64,000 bases of DNA from Mycoplasmopsis mucosicanis (lineage in GTDB: Bacteria > Bacillota_I > Bacilli_A > Mycoplasmatales > Metamycoplasmataceae), in contig NZ_SMDN01000005.1 in the NCBI RefSeq assembly GCF_006546935.1, forward strand, positions 1-64,000, in the 5' to 3' direction. This document shows, one piece after another, positions 20,305-32,170 of the stretch. Within the stretch, counting starts at the first letter, position 1, and each line of letters opens with the position of its first letter. The position numbers and the translations under genes are program-made. The notes below the pieces were generated by a model that had not been told where the DNA came from, did no database searches, and was given only the letters and a program-made list of their open reading frames with translations.

Positions 20305-20898
20305 TTACTCCTTAGATTTTCTATTATTGATTGCTTGCTTAATTGTAAATGAATCGAGATACTCAATATTAGAGCCGAGTGGTAAACCAATAGCAGCCCG
20401 TGAAACGTTTAATTTCTGAGCTTCTAGCAGTGTAATTAAGTGATTTGTTGTTAATTCGCCTTCAAGCGTAGGCGAAAGAACAATAATCACTTCTTCAAAC
20501 TCATGTTGGTTAATAAAACTCAATAGTTGCGGGTAGTTGTAGTCTACTGCTGAATTTGTTTTTTTTGCACTCATTAAATAAGGCAAAACAAAGTAGTAAC
20601 CTAAAAAAACTCCCATTTCATCAATTTTATTCAATGATGTTGAACTTTCAACAATCATTAGATTTTTGGTTTTGAAAACATCATCACAATTTAAACATTT
20701 ATTGTGCTCTTTGATGAAGTTGCACTTTGAACAAAAACTTATTTCTGTGTGAATATTATTTAACTTTTGAGTAAGTTCATCAGTAAAATCTTTTGGTTGG
20801 TTCAAAATAAATGATGTGATTTTGTCAGCTTGTTTTTTTGAAATGCCTGGAATTTTTCTTAAAAATTCATTAGCTTCATCTATTGTTTTTATTTTCAT
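20305..20898 (-). CDS. recR: Recombination mediator RecR
   Basis: A 197-residue protein. It has an N-terminal helix-hairpin-helix (FLRKIPGISKKQADKI), a four-Cys zinc finger (CSKC and CLNC), then a Toprim domain (LMIVESSTSLNKI). The usual C-terminal Walker-like element appears as ISRAAIGLPLGSNIEYLDS. It helps RecA load at gaps together with RecO. The stop of ybaB overlaps its start by one base. Confidence 0.95.
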   Translation of the reverse strand: MKIKTIDEANEFLRKIPGISKKQADKITSFILNQPKDFTDELTQKLNNIHTEISFCSKCNFIKEHNKCLNCDDVFKTKNLMIVESSTSLNKIDEMGVFLGYYFVLPYLMSAKKTNSAVDYNYPQLLSFINQHEFEEVIIVLSPTLEGELTTNHLITLLEAQKLNVSRAAIGLPLGSNIEYLDSFTIKQAINNRKSKE

Positions 20899-21188
20899 TA
20901 AAGTCCTAAACCACCTGGTAATTGTGGAGTTAGTTTATCTTCTTCCTCATCAATTGTTGTAAATAATTGATTAATAACTAGTGTCATCAAGTCTGTAAGA
21001 GTTTGATGATCGTCGGGGTCAATTAAATCTACATCTTTAATTGTGATTGATTTAATTCTTTTGTTTCCGTAAGCCTCAACTTCAAGGCCATGTTTTTCAA
21101 GTTTGAAAGTTAAGTTTTCAAACTCATTAATTTTTTCTTCGTATTCAGCTTGTATTTTTTTTACTTTTCTTAGCATTGATTGATCCAT
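20898..21188 (-). CDS. ybaB: YbaB/EbfC nucleoid-associated protein
   Basis: A 96-residue DNA-binding protein. It has an N-terminal basic helix (MLRKVKKIQAEYEEKINEFE), the beta hairpin segment VEAYGNKRIKSITI, and a terminal PGGLGL. It lies between dnaX and recR, the usual conserved neighbourhood. Length fits the family. Confidence 0.93.
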   Translation of the reverse strand: MDQSMLRKVKKIQAEYEEKINEFENLTFKLEKHGLEVEAYGNKRIKSITIKDVDLIDPDDHQTLTDLMTLVINQLFTTIDEEEDKLTPQLPGGLGL

Positions 21189-21197
21189 TTTTTTCTC

Positions 21198-23069
21198 CTA
21201 GATATTTTTTAATTCATTGAATAATTTTGCTGTTGCAGTTTCATTTAAATCGATTTTTATTTCAGGAATTTCAATTGTTTGTACTTGAACATTATTGTTG
21301 ATTTCTGATTGAACTTCCAGAGCTGCCTGACGATACATGTTTCTATCTCCAAGCGTATATAAGTGTTTGTAATTTCCAAAATACTTTTTAATAAACGACT
21401 GTAAGTTGCTGTTATATTGAACATCTGAAATATATTTTAATTTTGATAAATCCTTGGCCGTAACTAATACAAAATTATATGCAGCCGCAAGAATTTTTAC
21501 TTCTTTATTTTTGAACATATACAAAAAGTTTTCAAATTCAAGAGGTATTTCAGTTTTGATTGTTAAATCTATAAGTTTAGTGACTTTTTCAACTTCACTG
21601 AGTTCAGATAGTCTTAATAAGTTTTTGATTTCCTCATATGTTAATGAATCTTTATAAAGAAGTGAATTATGAGTATTTTCAGGGTCATAGATTGGTAATA
21701 ATTGTGCTGGTTTGTTAAAATTTTTAGCCTGCAAAACTTGATCATCGAGTGTTATTTCAGTAGTTGAAATTAATGAGTCGTCGTCAAAATCAAAATCATT
21801 ATTACTGCTTAATATATCATTGTTTACATCTTCATTGGCTACCTGTGTGGTTATTGTTTCGACAAGTACTTCTTGAGTTGCTTGCAATATAGCATTTATG
21901 TCTTCTTTGTTATTCTTGTCTTTTTCCATTTTATTATCATCTCCTTTATGCTGAGTGTTTGGTATATTATTTTTTTCGTCTTGATTTTTGTTTAATACAC
22001 GTTTTTCAGTACTATTCGTCAATTTTAACAATGTTAACTCAATGAGTTGGAAAGGCGTTTCAGAATAGATAAGTTCCTTGCTCAATTTATAAAGCAATTC
22101 AGATGATCGCAAGCCATATTCATAATCAATTTTCAAGTTTTCGAGTTCTTCAAGTGTTAAAAGTTCCAACAATTTTGGTTCATAAGTACGCTCGTAAATA
22201 ATAAAATCCTTTATTACGCTTGTTAGTCCGAGCATAAATTGGTTAGAATCTAAACCTGCATTTTTAAGTTCATTAAATAATGAAATTGCATCACTAATTT
22301 GACCAAAATATAGATAATTGAGTATTTTTATTAAATTTTCATTTGAACTAATTCCAAATGAATAAATAATATCATCTAATTTGATATGTCCATTTCCATA
22401 AGCCAATGCTTGATCTGCAATTGATAATGCATCTCTCATTCCACCTGTGGCTAATCTAGCAATATAATTCAATGCATTTTCTTCATAAGATACATTTTCA
22501 TCATTTAGAACCGACTTTAATTGTTCAACAATTACCGCAGTAGAGATTTTTCTAAAATTGTATCTTTGAACTCTTGACAAAATTGTTAGTGGTATTTTTT
22601 GTGGGTCAGTTGTTGCAAGTATGAATATTGCGTGTTTAGGTGGCTCTTCTAATGTTTTAAGCAGGACGTTAAATGCTCCTTTAGACAACATATGAACTTC
22701 ATCAATAATATAGACTTTATATTGACCATTTGCAGGAGAGTTTTGAATTCTTTCTCTTAAATCTCTTATCTCTTTAACTCCATTGTTTGAAGCAGCATCC
22801 ATTTCAATAATGTCAAAATTTTCCTCAATGTTTTTTGAGCAAAACTCACAAATATTTATTAAGTTATCGCTATGACCGCAGTTTAATGTTGAAGCAAAAA
22901 TTCTTGCAACTGATGTTTTACCAACACCGCGTGGTCCCGAGAATAAGTATGCATGCGATATTTTTTGGTTTAAGATGATATTTTTGAGAGTTTGGACAAT
23001 ATGATCCTGTCCCTTTACTTCGTCAAAAGATCGTGGTCTATATTTTCTATACAAAGCTTTATAGGTCAT
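21198..23069 (-). CDS. dnaX: DNA polymerase III subunit gamma/tau
   Basis: A 623-residue clamp-loader ATPase. The N-terminus is MTYKALYRKYRPRSFDEVKG. Walker A SGPRGVGKTS is at 44-53, a zinc module follows (CGHSDN to CEFC), then DEVHMLSKGAFNALL-like residues and the LEEPP loop. The C-terminal third is acidic and low in conservation, as in tau. This long gene has no in-frame TGA. First gene of the operon; minus-strand TATAAT at 23093-23098 and GGAGA precede it. Confidence 0.95.
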   Translation of the reverse strand: MTYKALYRKYRPRSFDEVKGQDHIVQTLKNIILNQKISHAYLFSGPRGVGKTSVARIFASTLNCGHSDNLINICEFCSKNIEENFDIIEMDAASNNGVKEIRDLRERIQNSPANGQYKVYIIDEVHMLSKGAFNVLLKTLEEPPKHAIFILATTDPQKIPLTILSRVQRYNFRKISTAVIVEQLKSVLNDENVSYEENALNYIARLATGGMRDALSIADQALAYGNGHIKLDDIIYSFGISSNENLIKILNYLYFGQISDAISLFNELKNAGLDSNQFMLGLTSVIKDFIIYERTYEPKLLELLTLEELENLKIDYEYGLRSSELLYKLSKELIYSETPFQLIELTLLKLTNSTEKRVLNKNQDEKNNIPNTQHKGDDNKMEKDKNNKEDINAILQATQEVLVETITTQVANEDVNNDILSSNNDFDFDDDSLISTTEITLDDQVLQAKNFNKPAQLLPIYDPENTHNSLLYKDSLTYEEIKNLLRLSELSEVEKVTKLIDLTIKTEIPLEFENFLYMFKNKEVKILAAAYNFVLVTAKDLSKLKYISDVQYNSNLQSFIKKYFGNYKHLYTLGDRNMYRQAALEVQSEINNNVQVQTIEIPEIKIDLNETATAKLFNELKNI

Positions 23070-23408
23070 CTAATCTCCTTAATATTTAATAAATTATATT
23101 GATAATAATAAAACTTAAATTAAATTAGAGAAAAAATGTTAAAAGAGGCAATAAAGAGTGCAAAATGTGAAAAATGATTTTTACATTATTTATGTCATAT
23201 TAAGCGATAAAAATACCTTGTACAATCTGTATTTTAAAGTGTTAATTACATAAAAATATAGCAATATATAGAAGTATTAAAATTTACAAATATACACATT
23301 TTTGAGTATTTTTGGTAAAAAATATTTAATAAACCTTTTCAAAGATAAACAAAAATATATTTTTAATAAAGTAATAAAATTTAAGCATTATATTGAAAGG
23401 TAATTAGT
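23070..23408. promoter_or_regulatory. Divergent promoter region between dnaX and gpmI
   Basis: A 339-base AT-rich spacer. It holds a minus-strand TATAAT for dnaX (23093-23098), copy 5 of the dispersed repeat (23293-23322), and a GAAAGG ribosome site before gpmI. I looked for an SRP RNA, often found near dnaX, and saw no GGAAG/GAGCAG core. Confidence 0.5.
23293..23322 (+). repeat. Dispersed repeat, copy 5
   Basis: TACACATTTTTGAGTATTTT with a TGGTAAAAAA tail, intergenic. Confidence 0.7.
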
Positions 23409-24899
23409 ATGAAAAAAACAGTATTAATAGTAATTGATGGTTTAGGTTTAGGAAAAAAATATGCAGGTAATGCATTTGACATTGCTAAAACACCTACATT
23501 AGACAAATTTTTAAGCGATTATCCTCATTCAACAATTCAAGCATCTGGTGAGTTTGTTGGTCTTCCTGCAGGTCAGATGGGAAATAGTGAGGTCGGACAC
23601 TTAAATATTGGAGCAGGACGTGTAGTTTACACTGGTTTAAGTCTTATAAATCATTCAATAAAAACTGGAGATTTCTTTAAAAATGATGTATTTTTAAACA
23701 CAATTGAACATGTAAATAAAAACAACACAACACTTCATTTAATTGGTTTATTAAGCAATGGTGGCGTTCACTCACACGAGGACCACTTATTTAATTTAAT
23801 TGATTTAGCAGCATTGAAAGGAGTTAAAAACGTCTCAGTTCATGTTATAGGTGATGGTCGTGATGTTGCTCCACAGTCTATTGAAGAGTCTCTTAAAAAA
23901 TTGAGCGATAAAGTTGCTAAACATAATTATAAAATCAGTTCAATTGGTGGAAGATATTATGGTATGGATCGTGACAAAATGTTTGATAGAGTGCAATTAC
24001 ACGTTGATGCACTATTAGGTGAAAGTGAAAATAAATACACAAATATCAATGAATATGTCTCAAAAATGTATGCAGAAGGTATCTTTGATGAATTTATTGT
24101 CCCTGCGCAAAATGTTGAAGGGGACTTTATAAAAGATAACGATTCTGTCATTTTCTTTAACTTTAGACCAGATAGAGCACGTCAATTATCACATTGTTTG
24201 ATAGGTTCAAAATTATTTGATTATCAACCTAAAAACAGTGTAAAAATAGCAAACTTTATCTCTATGATGAAATATGAAGGAATAAATTCTCAAGTTGCTA
24301 TAGAAGAAATGAAGGTTGTTAATCCTATTGGCGCAGCAATCGCAAGTCAAAACTTAAAACAATTAAGACTAGCAGAAACACAAAAATATTCACATGTGAC
24401 TTATTTTATGGACGGTGGAATTGATGTTGTTTATCCAAATTCTGACAGAATCATGGTTGATTCATTGAAAGTTAAAACATACGATTTAGCACCACAAATG
24501 AGTGCAGAAGAAATAACAAACAAATTGCTTGAAAGAGGTCTTGACTATGACCTAGTAATTGTGAACTATGCTAACCCTGATATGGTTGGTCACACTGGTG
24601 TATTGGATGCAGCAATTAAAGCAGTAGAATTTTTAGATACTCAATTAGCTAGAGTTCTTGATTGAGCAAATAAAAATGATGTTACTCTCTTTATTACTGC
24701 AGATCACGGAAATGCAGAAGTTATGATTGATGCTAAAGGTGGTCCAGCAACAAAACACACAGATAATCCCGTTATGTTAATATCATCAGATAAAAGTTTA
24801 AAACTCAAAGATGGTAAATTAGCAAACATTGCTCCAACAGTTTTAAAATATATGAACTTGCCAATTCCTAGTGAAATGAATGAGGAACCTTTAATTTAA
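23409..24899 (+). CDS. gpmI: Cofactor-independent phosphoglycerate mutase
   Basis: A 496-residue enzyme that interconverts 3- and 2-phosphoglycerate in glycolysis. Metal site VIDGLGLG at the N-terminus, catalytic Ser 60 in MGNSEVGHLNIGAGR, HVIGDGRD, GRYYGMDRD, FNFRPDRARQL and C-terminal TADHGNAE with GHTG complete the alkaline-phosphatase-fold signature. One TGA codes Trp at 24663-24665. The next gene starts one base after the stop. Confidence 0.96.
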
Positions 24900-24900
24900 T

Positions 24901-25779
24901 ATGCAACAATTTAAGCGTATTGTATTCAGTGATGCAGATGGAACCATCTATGAATTTCCTGATCATAAATTATCCCTAAATACACAAAAATCAGTACTTG
25001 ACGCAAAAAAAGAAGGAGTGGAGTTTGTTGTTGTAACTGGTAATCCACTCTTTGAAAAAATGACTAAATTAGCTCATAATTTAGAATCAAATTACATTAT
25101 TACTTCAAATGGTGCTGAAATTTATGATTTAGTTAACAAAAAACATTTGTTTTCTTGCGCAATTGATGATAATGAACTACATAAAATTGTTGAAATAGTC
25201 AAACAAAATAATGCAGGATTAATGTGAAATAATTTTGAACATTTTGGCCTTATCAATTTAGACAAATCAACTCAAGATTTCTATTGCTATTTTAATGATT
25301 TCAATGATTATAAAATTGACGAAAAGTACTTAAATTCAGTACTTAAGGTCGAAATTACATCACCTATAGACAACCTACAAACTATTTATGATTCAATTGC
25401 AAAATTAAATCTAAATATCAATATTATCAAGATGTCTAACTACATTGAAATAACACACAAAAATGCTTCGAAAGAACACGCTGTTGAATGAATGTGTAAG
25501 AATATTTTTAATGTTGAATTATCTAATGTAATGGCAATTGGAGATAATTTCAATGATCTTAAAATGCTTAAGTCAATAGGTTTTGGTTATATTATGGATA
25601 ATGCTCCTGCAGAGTTAAAAAAAGAAGTTAATTTGTATGCTTGTTCGGTCGAACAAAATGGCTTAGGTGAAGCAATAAATGATTACATTTATAGAACAAG
25701 ACTTCTTAAAGAAAAAGCCGATATAGCTAAAAAAATCTATGATAGAGAGCAAAAATTAAAAGCAAAATACAATTATTAA
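24901..25779 (+). CDS. Cof-type HAD phosphatase
   Basis: A 292-residue HAD-IIB hydrolase, probably acting on a sugar phosphate or similar small phosphate. Motif I is SDADGTIYEF, motif II VVTGN, the C2B cap spans the middle, and motif IV is GDNFNDLKML. Starting one base after gpmI it must be co-translated. The segment LNTQKSVLDAK is encoded by a repeat copy (24979-25008). A basic C-terminal tail extends past the usual end. Substrate not predictable. Confidence 0.85.
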
Positions 25780-25801
25780 AAAAACTCGCTTGAGTTTTTT
25801 T
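25778..25801 (+). terminator. Terminator of gpmI operon
   Basis: AAAAAACTC, loop GCTT, GAGTTTTTTT directly at the stop codon. Confidence 0.75.
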
Positions 25802-25937
25802 GATTGCTTTTTGTCATCGATTCATCTAAATTTTCGTCAATAAAGACTCTAAAATACACAAAATCTATGCTTGCAAGTTAAACTAAATATTGAATTAGTA
25901 ATCTTGCGTAGTTGAAAATTTTAATATTAAATTGTTG

Positions 25938-25943
25938 TAAAAT
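25938..25943 (+). promoter_or_regulatory. -10 box of secA, eight bases from the ATG
   Basis: TGTAAAAT followed by eight bases and ATG 25952; no Shine-Dalgarno. Candidate leaderless start. Confidence 0.4.
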
Positions 25944-25951
25944 TAGTAAAT

Positions 25952-28609
25952 ATGAAACTATTAGACTTTAAATCAACTGAAATGCGTATTGCTGAAAAGA
26001 CATTGAAAAAAATCAATCAATATGAGCCTTTATTTGAAAAATTATCAGACAACGACCTAAAGAACAAGACTGTTCAGTTTAAATCTAGATTAGCGAACGG
26101 TGAATCTCTTGAGTCAATGAGGGCCGAAGTTTTTGCTGTGTCTCGTGAGGCTACAAAAAGAGTGCTAGGTAAAAGACCTTATGATGTCCAAATGATTGGA
26201 GGTCTTTTGCTTGATTTAGCATCGGTTGCTGAAATGAAAACTGGTGAAGGTAAAACAATTACATCGATTGCGCCAGTCTATTTGAACGCTTTAGCAGGCA
26301 AGGGCGCAATTGTTTCAACAGTTAATGAATATCTTTCTGAACGTGATGCTATTGAAATGGGTGAAGTTTTTAATTGACTTGGCATGACTGTAGGTATTAA
26401 TAAAGCTCAAATGGAAGAAGACTTAAAAAGAGCAGCATACGCAGCAGACATAACTTATTCAGTGCATTCTGAATTAGGTTTTGATTACTTGCGTGATAAT
26501 ATGGTTAAAGATCCTGCGTTAAAAGTTCAACGTGGTTTGCATTTTTGTTTAATCGATGAGGCTGACTCGATTTTAATTGATGAGGCAAAAACACCTTTGA
26601 TCATTTCTGGTGGTGAAGGTGAAGACACTCGTGATTATTATTTAGCCGATCAATTTGTTCGTACATTGACTGAAGATGATTATGAAATAGATGAAGAATC
26701 AAAAGCAATTTCATTGACTTTTAGTGGTATTAAAAAAGCTAATGCATATTTTGGTTTTGATAACTTGTACCACATTGAAAACTCGGAAATGGTACACAGA
26801 ATCCAAAACTCTTTAAGAGCGCACAAAGTAATGAAAGAAAATGTTGAATACATTGTTCGAGATGGAAAAATTGAATTAGTTGACGCATTTACAGGCCGTA
26901 TTATGGAAGGTCGTGCGTATTCTGAAGGATTGCAACAAGCTATTCAAGCTTGTGCAAATGTTGAAATTGAACCTGAAACAAAAACACTAGCAACAATAAC
27001 GTATCAAAACTTTTTCCGTATGTTCACTAAACTTTGTGGAATGACTGGTACTGCAAAGACTGAAGAACAAGAATTTATTGACATTTACAATATGCGTGTA
27101 AATGTCGTGCCTACTAACAAACCAGTTATTCGTGAGGACTTACCTGATTCAATTTTTGCAACTGCTTATGGAAAATGAAGTGCTGTTACTGAAAAAATTA
27201 AAGAATTGCATGAAAAAGGTCAACCAATTCTTGTAGGTACTGCGCAAATTGAAGATTCAGAAGTTCTACACCAATTTTTAAATCAAGCTATGATTCCGCA
27301 TACTGTTTTGAACGCTAAACAGAATGCTTCTGAGGCTGAAATTATTGCTAATGCTGGTCAAGTTGGCTCAGTAACAATTGCTACAAATATGGCTGGTCGT
27401 GGAACTGATATCAAGCTATCAGAAGAATCAAGAGCTCTTGGTGGTCTTTATGTTATTGGTACTGACCGTGCTGAAAGCCGAAGAATTGATAATCAGTTGA
27501 GAGGACGAAGTGGACGTCAAGGTGATCCAGGGGTTTCTAAATTTTATGTTTCATTAGATGATCAATTGATGCGTAGATTTGCTAACTATCAAGAATTTAA
27601 GGAGCAATTTGCTTCAGAAGGTGATAATGAAATCACTTCAAAATCACTGATAAAAGGTTTTATTGCAGCACAGAAAAAAATTGAAGGATTCAACTATGAT
27701 TCACGTAAAAGTGTGCTTCATTATGATGACGTTATTAGACAGCAAAGAGATCTATTTTATGCTCAAAGAGATTTAATTTTAGTGCATGATGAAATTGATT
27801 TTATTATTGAAAGAATGATTATAAATGCAACTAATACAATAGTTACAAATCCTGAATTTTTAAACAAAACGGGTACATTTATCTATGAAAAATTAGTTGA
27901 CTATTTAAACAATGATTTTCTCGGAAAAGGTGTTCGAGACAAATATAGTCTTGAAGAAGTTTCAAAAATTCATGAAACAGATATGAAGGAATTTTTAAGT
28001 AATGACTTACTTGCAAAATATCGTCATTGACGTGAAAATTATATGCATGCAACCGTGAAGGAATTGTTGTTATATACTGAAAAACAAACGGTTTTAGAAG
28101 TGATTGATAATTATTGACAAAATCATATTAACACAATGGATAAACTAAGATCAAATGTCAATCTAGTTCAATATTCACAAAAAAATCCATATCAAGTTTA
28201 TACTCAAGAAGGCTCATTAAAGTTCAATCAAATGTTAGCAAACATAGCTACTGATGTTGTGCGAACTATCTTCAACGATCGCCAAGGTGCTGATACGTTA
28301 ATTCCTTATGAAGTTAAAAATGATCCTCTATTTATTAGCATTCAAAACGCTATATATTTAGATGAAAACATGGATGAGAGTGAAAAAGAAAAACAACTTC
28401 TAGAAATGTATTATCAAGTTAAAAATTCTGAATCAGGTGACTTAATTGATACAGATTTTCTTAATAGTGAAGTGCAGAGTGATTTTCTAATGGATTTAAA
28501 TGAGCAGAGTGGTGCGGATCTAGAAAATGTTGATGAAGTATATTCAGATGTGCAAGATGATGATGGTTCTCATGATGTTTATGATGATGAGACACAAAAT
28601 GGTGAATAA
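25952..28609 (+). CDS. secA: Preprotein translocase ATPase SecA
   Basis: An 885-residue motor that drives preproteins through SecYEG. Walker A is MKTGEGKTITS near residues 96-106, followed by STVNEYLSERDA, HSELGFDYLRDNM, DEADSILIDEAKTPLIISG, GMTGTAKTEEQEF, ATNMAGRGTDIKL and RGRSGRQGDPG. Trp residues at conserved positions are TGA. The C-terminus ends in an acidic tail and lacks the Cys-rich zinc motif, as in many mollicutes. Confidence 0.97.
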
Positions 28610-28639
28610 AAATAACTCAAAAAGTTGAGTTATTTTTTT
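28608..28639 (+). terminator. Terminator of secA
   Basis: AATAACTCAA and TTGAGTTATT with T7 form a 10-bp hairpin directly behind the stop. Confidence 0.85.
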
Positions 28640-28665
28640 GTTTAATATAACCTAAAATTTTACGT

Positions 28666-31377
28666 TTATACACGTTTTTGAGTATATTTGGTAAATTTAG
28701 TCATTATTAACTGCGTTAATTTTCAACACTCATTTGAAGCAACCAAAATTAAACCAAGTAGTATAGAAGAGATAATTAATTGTGGTGTTTTTGTTATATC
28801 ACTCATACGAAATACTTGAGCAATATTAGGCACTAGCGCAATAATTAAAATCGTTGAAGCAGAAAAAATAATAGCTAATCAAACAAGTCAATATTTTTTA
28901 ATTGAACTTATAAATATTGATTTAGAAGACATGAAATTTATTGTGTTTATACCGCAAGCTAGACCTAATGTTATAAATGCACATGATGAAGCAATTTCAG
29001 CAAGGTTAGCATTATTGCTTTTGGCATATTCAGCTCCAATTACGTATGAAATTAAGGTAGCTAAACTTAATAGAATTGATTGTCAAAGTAGATTAGAACC
29101 CATTCCTCGGGCAAAAATACTTTCTTTTTTATTGTATGGATTTCTATTCATTACATCTTTATCGCTATTGACAAAACCTAAAGCAATAGCAGGCAAACCA
29201 TGAGAAACTAAATTTATTCAGAGTAGTTGACTTGCTCCAAAAATATAGAATTCAGTGATATAGTAATCTTTGTAGGCTAAGAAAAATGCAATCATACCAA
29301 TTAACATAACTATAATTTCAGCAATTGAGGAAACTAGTAGATTCATTATTATTGTTTTAATTTTATCAAATGCAGAACGTCCATTCTTAACAGCAGAAAC
29401 TATAGTGTTAAAATTGTCATCAATTAAAATTAAGTCAGCAGCTTGTTTGGATACATCTGTACCAGTAATCCCCATAGCACAACCTATATCTGAAACCTTT
29501 AATGCAGGAGCATCATTAACACCATCGCCAGTCATAGCGACAACTTTTTCATGTGTTTGTCATGCTTTCACAATTCTTAATTTATCTTCTGGATTAACTC
29601 GAGCATAGACTGAAATTAGAGGCACTTTATCAAGGAGTTCTTTATCACTCATTTGTGATAATTGAGCACCTGTGACGCATAGATCACCTTCTTGATATAT
29701 TGTTAAATTTTTAGCAATTGATTTTGCAGTTACAATATGATCACCAGTTATCATAACTGTTTTTATTCCTGCGTTTCGCGCTGTAATAACACTTTGTTTC
29801 ACGTTGGCACGTGGAGGGTCAATCATTGCTATCATACCAACAAATTCTAGGTTATCTTCATCAGTAAAACTTAACTTTTCACTAGTCACATTTTTTTGAG
29901 CTATAGCGATAACTCTATAGGACTCATTGGCTCATTTTTCGTTCAATTTTAACATTTGAGTTTTGTCGATGTTGTTGCATTTTGAAATTAAAACGTCTGG
30001 AGCACCTTTAGTAATCATTAAATTGTTGCTCTCTTGTTTGACTAAAACTGAATGCATTTTTCTATCACTATCAAAAGGTAATGAATCAATAACTATTTTA
30101 TCTACATTTAAATTTTGTTTGCTTATGTTAAAGGTTTTTGCTCAAATAAGCATACCTGTTTCAGTTGGATCACCAATTTCATTATGTTTTTGAGTTTGGT
30201 TATCAAACTCAATAAATGCATCATTACAAATTGTTAATTTTGTAGCTAAATTATTAAAGCTATTTTTGTCGTTAGATACTGAAAAATGAGTATTTGAGGC
30301 AAAATCATATGCATCAACAACAGTCATTTTATTTTCAGTAAGAGTTCCAGTTTTATCAGTACAAATTATTGAAGCAGAACCTAGAGTTTCAACAGCCATA
30401 AGGTTTTTTACGAGTGCTTTTTCCTTGCTTAAATTCTTTACACCTATTGATAAAAGTACAGTAGTGAATGTCAATAAACCTTCTGGAATAGCAGCAACTG
30501 CTAAACTAATTGCAGTTACTGTTGCATGCGTATAAACATCATAATTTGTTCAAATACCTGTGTATAAATTATTTAGTAATATTTGAATAATAAGGCTCAC
30601 GAATAAAAGTATTACACCAGAAATACCGAATAATTTTCCTAATTTATTGAGTTTATATTGTAAAGGAGTAACATTTTTACCTTGTTTTTGTATTAATTCA
30701 TTGATTTTGCCAATCTGTGTATTTTTTCCAATCGATTCTACTATAGCAGTGGCTTTTCCGTTTGTAACATATGTGCTTGAGTATAAAAGATGAGTGTTTT
30801 CAGCCAATATTGCATTCTCTACAGCATCTCAATTTGCTTTTTTTTGTATTGCTAAATTTTCACCAGTTAAACTAGATTCAACAACACTTAAATTGCTTGA
30901 AGTTATTATTCGACAATCTGCACTAATTGTGTCACCAGCAGCTAATAATAATAAATCACCAGGCAAAAGATCACTTGCAGGAATTTTTTGTACAACCCCG
31001 TCGCGAATGACATTTGCATATGTTTCATTGAGTTTTTCAAGTGCTCTAACCGCTCTATCAGACTTCACTTCTTGATATGCACCTAACAATGAGTTGAGAA
31101 TAATTACTAAAAATATTATTGCTGGCTCAACATAACCAATTGTCAAATCAATACCACTTTTTTTGCCTAGTGAATGTTCAGCAACAATAATACTTAATGA
31201 GATTACTGCGCCTATAATTAACAAAATAATCATTGGATCAATAAATTGTTTTAAAAAAGCAACAAAAGGATTGATTTTTTTAGTTTTTAACAATGTGTTT
31301 TTACCGTATTTTGATTGCAAATTGTTTATGTCTTTTGAATTTAAACCTTTATAATTGAGTGATTCTTGTTGATTCAT
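28666..31377 (-). CDS. P-type Ca2+-transporting ATPase (P2A/B-like)
   Basis: A 903-residue cation pump. The A-domain SSLTGEN, phosphorylation motif [14 protein letters not shown] with Asp 341, [17 protein letters not shown] and [21 protein letters not shown] identify the SERCA/PMR1-like class; Ca2+ as substrate is by family. Membrane segments flank these as M1-M2, M3-M4 and a C-terminal group. Start at 31377 behind AAGGAGC. The last codons, KYTQKRV and stop, come from a copy of the dispersed repeat, so the repeat forms the natural C-terminus. Confidence 0.9.
28667..28694 (+). repeat. Dispersed repeat, copy 6 (forms the ATPase C-terminus)
   Basis: TATACACGTTTTTGAGTATA with a TTTGGTAAA tail. 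On the minus strand it encodes KYTQKRV and the stop of the P-type ATPase. Confidence 0.7.
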
Positions 31378-31447
31378 ATTGCTCCTTATCACAATATTTA
31401 TATTTTAATAAAATAGTAATTTAGCGATAAAAAATGAATAAAAAAAA

Positions 31448-31538
31448 TGGCGGAACAGAGAGGATTTGAACCTCCGCGGGTGTTGCCACCCCTACAGTCT
31501 TAGCAGGACCGCCTCTTCAGCCACTTGAGTACTGTTCC
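31448..31538 (-). tRNA. tRNA-Ser (GCT)
   Basis: 91 nt including encoded CCA. Acceptor GGAACAG/CTGTTCC, long variable arm typical of class II tRNA, anticodon GCT in loop CTGCTAA, T-loop GGTTCAAATCC. A minus-strand TATAAT lies about 13 bases upstream (31552-31557). Confidence 0.95.
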
Positions 31539-31551
31539 GTTTTGCTAGAAC

Positions 31552-31557
31552 ATTATA
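31552..31557 (-). promoter_or_regulatory. -10 box of tRNA-Ser
   Basis: Minus-strand TATAAT about 13 bases before the mature 5' end. Confidence 0.5.
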
Positions 31558-31620
31558 TATGAATTAGCAAAAAATGTATTAAAAAAGCTTAAAATGATTT
31601 TTTAATAAGTGTTTTTTATG

Positions 31621-32169
31621 TTAAACATCCTTAATTTTTTTTAGAAATAATAAGTATAAAGAGTTTAGTGAAGAAAGAACCAATTCATTTTGCAAAATAT
31701 CATTAAATGAATGTTCATCGTACCATTTGTTATATGAAACAGATTCAAATATTGAACCATCAGTATGAATCTCGTCTGGTATCAATTCGCTTACATCAAC
31801 GACAAAATTAAAAACTTTTTCATTCATTTGAGTAGTTGCTATAGAAATTGATGATGCCTTGATGTTTTTCTCACTGATTTTGTAGCCGGATTCTTCAAAA
31901 ACTTCATTTAAGCAACATTCAATAGGACTTTGATTAGGCTCAATACTTCCAGTTAAAGCGGAAGGATAACATTGATCTCATGATTTTTTTTCGACAATCT
32001 CAGGTAAAGGTTGGTAATGAATCATAAAAATGTATTCATCATTTATTTTTTTATAGAGTAAAGCAGCAATAGAATTAATGCTTTTTCGTTGACAATATGT
32101 AAAACCTTTTTCAGATTTAAATACACTCATTCACTCGTTGCTAAATAACTCAATATTTTTTTCTTTCAT
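31621..32169 (-). CDS. Nudix hydrolase
   Basis: A 182-residue protein with Nudix fold. The box is seen as G-x5-Q-x7-NEVFEESGY: the metal-binding glutamates of the REUxEE core are kept, but the usual first Glu is Gln and Arg is Asn. Substrate could be an ADP-sugar or nucleotide derivative. It starts two bases after the deoD stop at the end of the galU operon, with GGAT as weak ribosome site. Several TGA Trp codons. Confidence 0.72.
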
Positions 32170-32170
32170 A

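Noticed and set aside
21198..23069. Programmed frameshift in dnaX producing gamma
   Set aside because: I saw no slippery A-rich heptamer with a following hairpin at a suitable position; the full tau-like frame is open.
23070..23408. Possible SRP (4.5S) RNA next to dnaX
   Set aside because: The invariant tip sequence of SRP RNA (GGAAG with GAGCAG) is absent on both strands.
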